A stretch of 64,000 nucleotides of DNA, taken from Rhizobium jaguaris (GTDB lineage: Bacteria; Pseudomonadota; Alphaproteobacteria; Rhizobiales; Rhizobiaceae). Below are positions 59,387 through 64,000 of this stretch, piece by piece; positions within the stretch are counted from its first letter, which is position 1; every line of letters begins with the position of its first letter. The translations under genes were made by a program, and so were the position numbers. Under the pieces are notes generated by a model that searched no databases, was not told the DNA's origin, and worked only from the letters and a program-made list of their open reading frames with translations. The stretch lies in assembly GCF_003627755.1 (NCBI RefSeq), contig NZ_CP032694.1:3587501-3651500 (forward strand). The letters are read 5' to 3'.

Positions 59387-62375
59387 TGATCCGGCCTCCT
59401 TCCTTGTCAAAGAACACCAGATCCGTCACCTCGACGGCGATCGTCTTGTCCGGCATCGGCACGTAGAGCGTCTTGCCCATACGCTCGCGGCCACCGGCAA
59501 CCAATGCGAAGGCAATGGAGCGTCCGAGATTTTCCGACCAGTAAGCCGAGGTGACATGGCCAAGCATGGTCATCGGCTTCGGCTCGTTCGGATCGGCGAC
59601 GATCTGTGCGCCTTCCTCGAGCACCACCTTCGGATCGCGGGTGATGAGGCCGACGAGCTGTTTGCGCCCTTCCTTGATGAGATCGGGCCGCTTCAGGCCG
59701 CGAATGCCGACAAAATCGGTCTTTTTCTTCGATACGGCCCAGGAAAGCCCGGCATCGTCTGGCGTCACCGTGCCGTCGGTATCCTGGCCGACGATGATGT
59801 AGCCCTTTTCGGCGCGCAGCACGTGCATGGTCTCGGTGCCGTAGGCGCAAGCGCCCATCGGCTCGGCCCGCGCCCAGACGGCTTCCAGAACCGACTGGCC
59901 GTAGTCGGCCGGGACGTTGATTTCAAAGCCAACTTCACCGGTGAAGGAGACCCGGAACAGCCGCGCCGGTACGCCACATACCATGCACTCCGCCACGCTC
60001 ATATGCGGGAAGGCCTCGTTGGAAAGATCCAGCCCCTCTACCAGCGGCTCGATGATCTCCCGAGCCTTCGGGCCTTGGACGGCGATCACAGCCCATTGCT
60101 CGGTCGTCGACGTCAGCCAGACTTTTAGATGCGGGAACTCGGTCTGCAGATAATCTTCCATGTGATGCAGCACGCGCGGCGCACCGCCGGTGGTGGTCGT
60201 CACGTGGAACCGGTCGTCAGCCAGACGGCCGACGACGCCGTCGTCATAAACGAAGCCATCCTCGCGCAGCATGATGCCGTAACGGCAGCGGCCGGGCTTC
60301 AACGTATCCCAGGCGTTGGTGTAGATGAGGTTCAGGAACTGTGCCGCATCCGGCCCGACCACTTCGATCTTGCCGAGCGTCGAGGCGTCGAACACACCGG
60401 CGACTTCGCGCGCCGTGTGGCATTCGCGATCGACGGCCTGATGCATGGTCTCGCCTGGGCGCGGATAGAACCAAGCGCGCTTCCAGTTTCCGACGTCCTC
60501 GAAGACAGCACCGTGCGCCTCTTCCCAGGCATGCATCGGCGTCTTGCGCGTGGGATCGAACAGCGAGCCGCGCGAATGGCTGATCAGCGTGCCGTAGGTC
60601 ACGGGGGTGTAGGGTGCGCGGAAGGTGGTGAGACCGACCTGCGGGATATCCTTGCCGAGCATTTCCGCGGCGATCGCCAGGCCATGCATGTTGGAAAGCT
60701 TGCCCTGATCGGAAGCCATGCCGTTGGTGGTGAAACGCTTGATATGTTCGATCGAATGCATCCCCTCACGCACGGCGAGACGGATGTCCTTGGCGCAGAC
60801 GTCATGCTGGAAGTCGACGAAAGCCTTGGCATTGGTATCTGGCCCCGCACCTTCGGCCGCGCCGATCATGCCGCCGGTCCATTCGAAGGCCTGCTCGGCG
60901 TGCAGCAAAATTTTGTTGCCCTCACTACTGGCGCCGACAGCCCGCGCCATTAGTTCTCCGGCGGCAAGCGATTCCTCGATCGCCGCCTGGAGGCCGTCCG
61001 TTCCGTTGCAGGCACCAACCGAAAGACAATCCTGAACATAAGTGCCCGGCAGGAAGCGCTGCTTCTCGGTATCGAATTTCAGCTTGCCGCGCGACTGTGA
61101 AAACAGATGCACGGAGGGCGTCCAGCCGGCGGAAACGAGTAGCGCGTCGATGGCGATCTTGCGGGAACCGCGGCTGCCGTTACGCGCCACCGTCATCGAC
61201 GAGATGCGGAGCTTGCCGGCAGTGTCGGTGACAGCATAGCCCGGCAGCACTTCGATGCCGAGCCGCTTTGCTTCCGCGGTCACGGCCTCGCCTGGATGCG
61301 AACGACTGTCGACGATGGCGGCGACCGAGACGCCGGCGCGCTTCAGATCGAAGGCGGCCTCATAGGCCGAGTCATGCGCCGTATAGACGCCGATCCTGGC
61401 ACCGACGGCAACACCGTAGTGGTTGAGATAGGTGCGCGCCGCAGATGCCAGCATGATGCCCGGACGGTCGTTGTTCGGAAACACCATGTGCCGTTCGATC
61501 GCGCCCGTCGCCATGATGACGCGCTTGGCGCGGACCTGCCACAAACGCTCGCGCGGCAAATGACGGCCCGGCCTTGCGAGATGATCGGTGACGCGTTCGG
61601 CAAGGCCGACGAAATTATGGTTATAGTAGCCGAACGCCGTCGTGCGGGTCAGCACCTCGACATTGTCCATCGAATTGAGCTTGGCAACGACACCCTGAGC
61701 CCAGGCAAAGCCTTCGACGCCGTCGATCTTGACGCTGGCGTCAAAGCGTAGCGCCCCGCCCGCTTCCGACTGTTCGTCGCAGAGAATGACCTTGGCGCCG
61801 GCCTCGGCTGCAGCGAGCGCCGCCGAAAGACCGGCAACGCCGGCGCCGACCACCAGCACATCGCAATGGGCGTAACGGCTGGCATAATGATCCGGATCTT
61901 CTTCGGTCGGCGCGACGCCTAGACCGGCGGCGCGACGGATGAAGGGCTCATAAATATGCTTCCAGGCCGCTTTCGGCCACATGAAGGTCTTGTAGTAGAA
62001 GCCCGCGGCGAAGAAGGGCGACAACAGATTGTTGACGCCGCCGACATCGAAGGCGAGCGACGGCCAACGGTTCTGCGATTGGGCCTTCATGCCATCGAAG
62101 ACCTCCTGCACGCTGGCGCGCACATTCGGCTGCCGGCGGGCCGAATCGCGGGAGATGTCGAGCAACGCGCTCGGCTCTTCTGCGCCGGCCGATAGAATGC
62201 CGCGCGGGCGATGATATTTGAACGAGCGGCCGACGAGATGAATACCGTTGGCAAGCAGCGCCGAAGCGACGGTGTCGCCCTCCAGCGCGGTGTAGCTTTT
62301 GCCGTCAAAGGTGAAGCGGGCGGTTCTAGCTGGCGTCAGACGGCCCTTGCCCGCAATACGATTGGCGCCGCTCAT
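59379..62375 (-). CDS. soxA: Sarcosine oxidase alpha subunit
   Basis: 998 residues. Residues 1-100 hold the 2Fe-2S-ferredoxin-like N-domain (FTFDGKSYTALEGDTVASAL), then an NAD-binding domain (CDVLVVGAGVAGLSAALAAA) and a C-terminal aminomethyltransferase (GcvT-like) domain (PRPGETMHQAVDRECHTARE; RVSFTGEVGFEINVPADYGQ) that handles the methylene group with tetrahydrofolate. ATG 62375 overlaps the soxD stop (ATGA), so I use it rather than a longer frame. Confidence 0.96.
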   Translation of the reverse strand: MSGANRIAGKGRLTPARTARFTFDGKSYTALEGDTVASALLANGIHLVGRSFKYHRPRGILSAGAEEPSALLDISRDSARRQPNVRASVQEVFDGMKAQSQNRWPSLAFDVGGVNNLLSPFFAAGFYYKTFMWPKAAWKHIYEPFIRRAAGLGVAPTEEDPDHYASRYAHCDVLVVGAGVAGLSAALAAAEAGAKVILCDEQSEAGGALRFDASVKIDGVEGFAWAQGVVAKLNSMDNVEVLTRTTAFGYYNHNFVGLAERVTDHLARPGRHLPRERLWQVRAKRVIMATGAIERHMVFPNNDRPGIMLASAARTYLNHYGVAVGARIGVYTAHDSAYEAAFDLKRAGVSVAAIVDSRSHPGEAVTAEAKRLGIEVLPGYAVTDTAGKLRISSMTVARNGSRGSRKIAIDALLVSAGWTPSVHLFSQSRGKLKFDTEKQRFLPGTYVQDCLSVGACNGTDGLQAAIEESLAAGELMARAVGASSEGNKILLHAEQAFEWTGGMIGAAEGAGPDTNAKAFVDFQHDVCAKDIRLAVREGMHSIEHIKRFTTNGMASDQGKLSNMHGLAIAAEMLGKDIPQVGLTTFRAPYTPVTYGTLISHSRGSLFDPTRKTPMHAWEEAHGAVFEDVGNWKRAWFYPRPGETMHQAVDRECHTAREVAGVFDASTLGKIEVVGPDAAQFLNLIYTNAWDTLKPGRCRYGIMLREDGFVYDDGVVGRLADDRFHVTTTTGGAPRVLHHMEDYLQTEFPHLKVWLTSTTEQWAVIAVQGPKAREIIEPLVEGLDLSNEAFPHMSVAECMVCGVPARLFRVSFTGEVGFEINVPADYGQSVLEAVWARAEPMGACAYGTETMHVLRAEKGYIIVGQDTDGTVTPDDAGLSWAVSKKKTDFVGIRGLKRPDLIKEGRKQLVGLITRDPKVVLEEGAQIVADPNEPKPMTMLGHVTSAYWSENLGRSIAFALVAGGRERMGKTLYVPMPDKTIAVEVTDLVFFDKEGGRING

Positions 62376-62734
62376 TTCGCAAATCCCTCTTCTTGTGCCG
62401 CTTGTTCTTGTGCATTCTGGTCTTGTAACACCGGCTCTTGGGCGGCCGGCGGCGTCGAAAGATCCGGCTTCGGCTCGCCGGCCTTGTAAGTCCGGTAGAA
62501 TCGGTCGCTGACCGTATCGCGCGCCGCATTGAAGAAGCGGCCGCAGCCATGGATGTGCCGCCAGCGCTCGAAGATCAGACCCTTCGGATTGTCCCGCAGG
62601 AAGAAATATTCCTCGAACTCTTCGTCGGAGATCGCGGCGATATTTTCCGGCCGCACGATATGCGCGTCGCCAGCATTGCGGAACTCCAGTTCCGAACGCT
62701 CTTCCTCGCAATAGGGGCAGTAAATCAGCAGCAT
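62372..62734 (-). CDS. soxD: Sarcosine oxidase delta subunit
   Basis: 120 residues, MLLIYCPYCEEERSELEFRN. Zinc site from Cys6, Cys9 and the later HIHGCGRFF Cys/His. The tail after residue 90 is Gln/Glu/Ala-rich and longer than in many homologues. Overlaps soxA by four bases. Small subunit of the heterotetramer. Confidence 0.95.
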   Translation of the reverse strand: MLLIYCPYCEEERSELEFRNAGDAHIVRPENIAAISDEEFEEYFFLRDNPKGLIFERWRHIHGCGRFFNAARDTVSDRFYRTYKAGEPKPDLSTPPAAQEPVLQDQNAQEQAAQEEGFAK

Positions 62735-62799
62735 CGTTTTCTACCTAATGTTAAAGCTCGGGACCGAAGCCCGGAGGACGGGCGCAGAGCTGTACCCCA

Positions 62800-64000
62800 T
62801 CAATGCGCCACGGCAGCAGCTGCAGCCTCGTCGATCAGACGCCCGGTGCGGAAGCGTTCGAGCGTCAGCCCGGCATTGAACTTGTGCGGCTCGTCGCGGG
62901 CGATCAGATGCGCGAACAGATTTGCCGATCCTGGCGTCGCCTTGAAGCCGCCCGTCCCCCAGCCGCAATTGACATAGAGCCCCGGCACCGGCGTTTTCGA
63001 CTGGATCGCCGAACGGTCCGGCGTATTGTCGACGATGCCGCCCCAGGAGCGCATCATCTTGACGCGCCGGAACATCGGGAAGAGCTCGCAGATCGCATCC
63101 AGCGTATGGGTGATGATCTGCAGGCCACCGGTCTGGCTATAGGAATTGTATTGGTCGGTGCCCGCACCGATGACGAGTTCGCCCTTGTCGGACTGCGAAA
63201 TATAGGCATGCACCGTGTTCGACATGACGACGCAGGGGAAGATCGGCTTCAGAGGCTCTGAAACCAGCGCCTGCAACGGGCTCGATTGCAGCGGAACGCG
63301 CACGCCGGCCATCTGCATGACGACCGTGGTGTGACCGGCCGCCGAAACGCCGATCTTCTTGGCGCCGATGAAGCCGCGCGTCGTGTCGACGCCGGTGACG
63401 CGGCCATCCGGTCCGCGCTGGATACCGGTCACTTCGCAATTCTGGATGATGTGCACGCCGCGATCCGAGGCCGCGCGGGCAAAACCCCAGGCAACCGCAT
63501 CGTGACGCGCCGTGCCGCCGCGACGCTGCAGGGCAGCACCATTGATCGGATAGCGGGCCGTCTTGGAAATATCGAGCGGCGGACAGTAAGCCTTTGCCTG
63601 TTCCGGCGTCAGCCATTCATTGTCGATGCCGTAGAGCCTGTTAGCGTGGATATGCCGCTTGAAGGACTGCTGGTCGTGGATATTGTGCGACAGCATCATC
63701 ACGCCGCGCGGCGAATACATGACATTGTAATTGAGATCCAGAGAAAGCCCCTCCCAGAGCTTCATCGAATGCTCGTAAATGTGCATGCTTTCTTCATAGA
63801 GATAGTTCGAGCGGATGATGGTGGTGTTGCGGCCGGTGTTGCCGCCACCAAGCCAGCCCTTTTCAAGGACTGCGACATTGGTGATGCCGTGCTCCTTGGC
63901 GAGGTAATAGGCGGCGCCCAGACCGTGGCCGCCGGCGCCGATGATGATGACGTCATACTCCTTGCGCGACTCCGGCGAACTCCACTGGGCCTCCCAACCC
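62800..64000 (-). CDS. soxB: Sarcosine oxidase beta subunit (5' end outside window)
   Basis: About 399 residues are visible; the frame is open to the right edge, where it reads GWEAQWSSPESRKEYDVIII then GAGGHGLGAAYYLA (the FAD-binding motif), so only some 17 N-terminal residues are missing. This subunit holds the covalent FMN and FAD and oxidises sarcosine to glycine, formaldehyde equivalent and peroxide. C-terminal NCGWGTGGFKATPGSANLFA is the flavin contact region. First visible gene of soxBDAG. Confidence 0.96.
   Translation of the reverse strand, partial: GWEAQWSSPESRKEYDVIIIGAGGHGLGAAYYLAKEHGITNVAVLEKGWLGGGNTGRNTTIIRSNYLYEESMHIYEHSMKLWEGLSLDLNYNVMYSPRGVMMLSHNIHDQQSFKRHIHANRLYGIDNEWLTPEQAKAYCPPLDISKTARYPINGAALQRRGGTARHDAVAWGFARAASDRGVHIIQNCEVTGIQRGPDGRVTGVDTTRGFIGAKKIGVSAAGHTTVVMQMAGVRVPLQSSPLQALVSEPLKPIFPCVVMSNTVHAYISQSDKGELVIGAGTDQYNSYSQTGGLQIITHTLDAICELFPMFRRVKMMRSWGGIVDNTPDRSAIQSKTPVPGLYVNCGWGTGGFKATPGSANLFAHLIARDEPHKFNAGLTLERFRTGRLIDEAAAAAVAH

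Overview
The window looks like a chromosomal segment of a fast-growing Rhizobium (R. leguminosarum/etli-like alphaproteobacterium). The signs are a high-GC, densely packed genome, a glgP-glgB-glgC-glgA-pgm-glgX glycogen cluster, a tetrameric sarcosine oxidase operon, an orthologue of the Mesorhizobium loti potassium channel MlotiK1, a CpdR-type receiver protein, RpoH/ROSE control of a small heat shock gene, and rhizobial mosaic repeats in the intergenic gaps.

Layout. 1-8.9 kb: gltB (glutamate synthase large chain), a low-specificity threonine aldolase, and a LysR regulator divergent from a BASS-family transporter. 8.9-10.1 kb: a base-compositionally foreign VapBC45-like toxin-antitoxin pair with an operator-like repeat over its promoter and a probable leaderless start. 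10.2-16.3 kb: an Hsp20 gene behind a sigma-32 promoter and a ROSE-type RNA thermometer, a DUF2000 gene divergent from an Lrp/AsnC regulator, the cyclic-nucleotide-gated K+ channel, a LysR/SDR convergent pair and an alpha/beta hydrolase. 16.35-17.40 kb: an intact IS630-family element whose TA target lies inside the stop codon of hisN. 17.4-20.4 kb: hisN, a probable small RNA with anti-Shine-Dalgarno motifs, an N-formylglutamate amidohydrolase, cpdR and tRNA-Val(GAC).

20.31-33.15 kb is an integrated island of about 12.8 kb. A tyrosine integrase with an overlapping excisionase-like gene sits next to tRNA-Val, and the 3' part of that tRNA gene is repeated as a 48-bp direct repeat at the far end. 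The cargo includes small DNA-binding-like proteins, an HNH-like protein, a serine recombinase, a DUF3427-DUF3883 (PD-(D/E)XK-type) protein followed by three tightly coupled small genes (a candidate defence cassette), a 529-residue membrane-anchored protein of unknown function, and a decayed IS630-type transposase. A palindrome, TGCAAC-NN-GTTGCA, recurs through the island.

33.2-46.6 kb returns to host genes: several small secreted proteins, a TerC-like DUF475 membrane protein, a mannose-1-phosphate guanylyltransferase/mannose-6-phosphate isomerase, a three-gene transglutaminase / ATP-grasp-alpha-E operon, and an orphan TadE/TadG-like protein. 47-58.3 kb is the glycogen cluster: ADP-glucose formation (GlgC), polymerisation (GlgA), branching (GlgB), phosphorolysis (GlgP), debranching (GlgX), and the glucose-1-P/glucose-6-P link (Pgm). 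58.3-64 kb holds a MaoC-like hydratase and, convergent to it, soxB-soxD-soxA-soxG for oxidative demethylation of sarcosine; soxB runs off the right edge.
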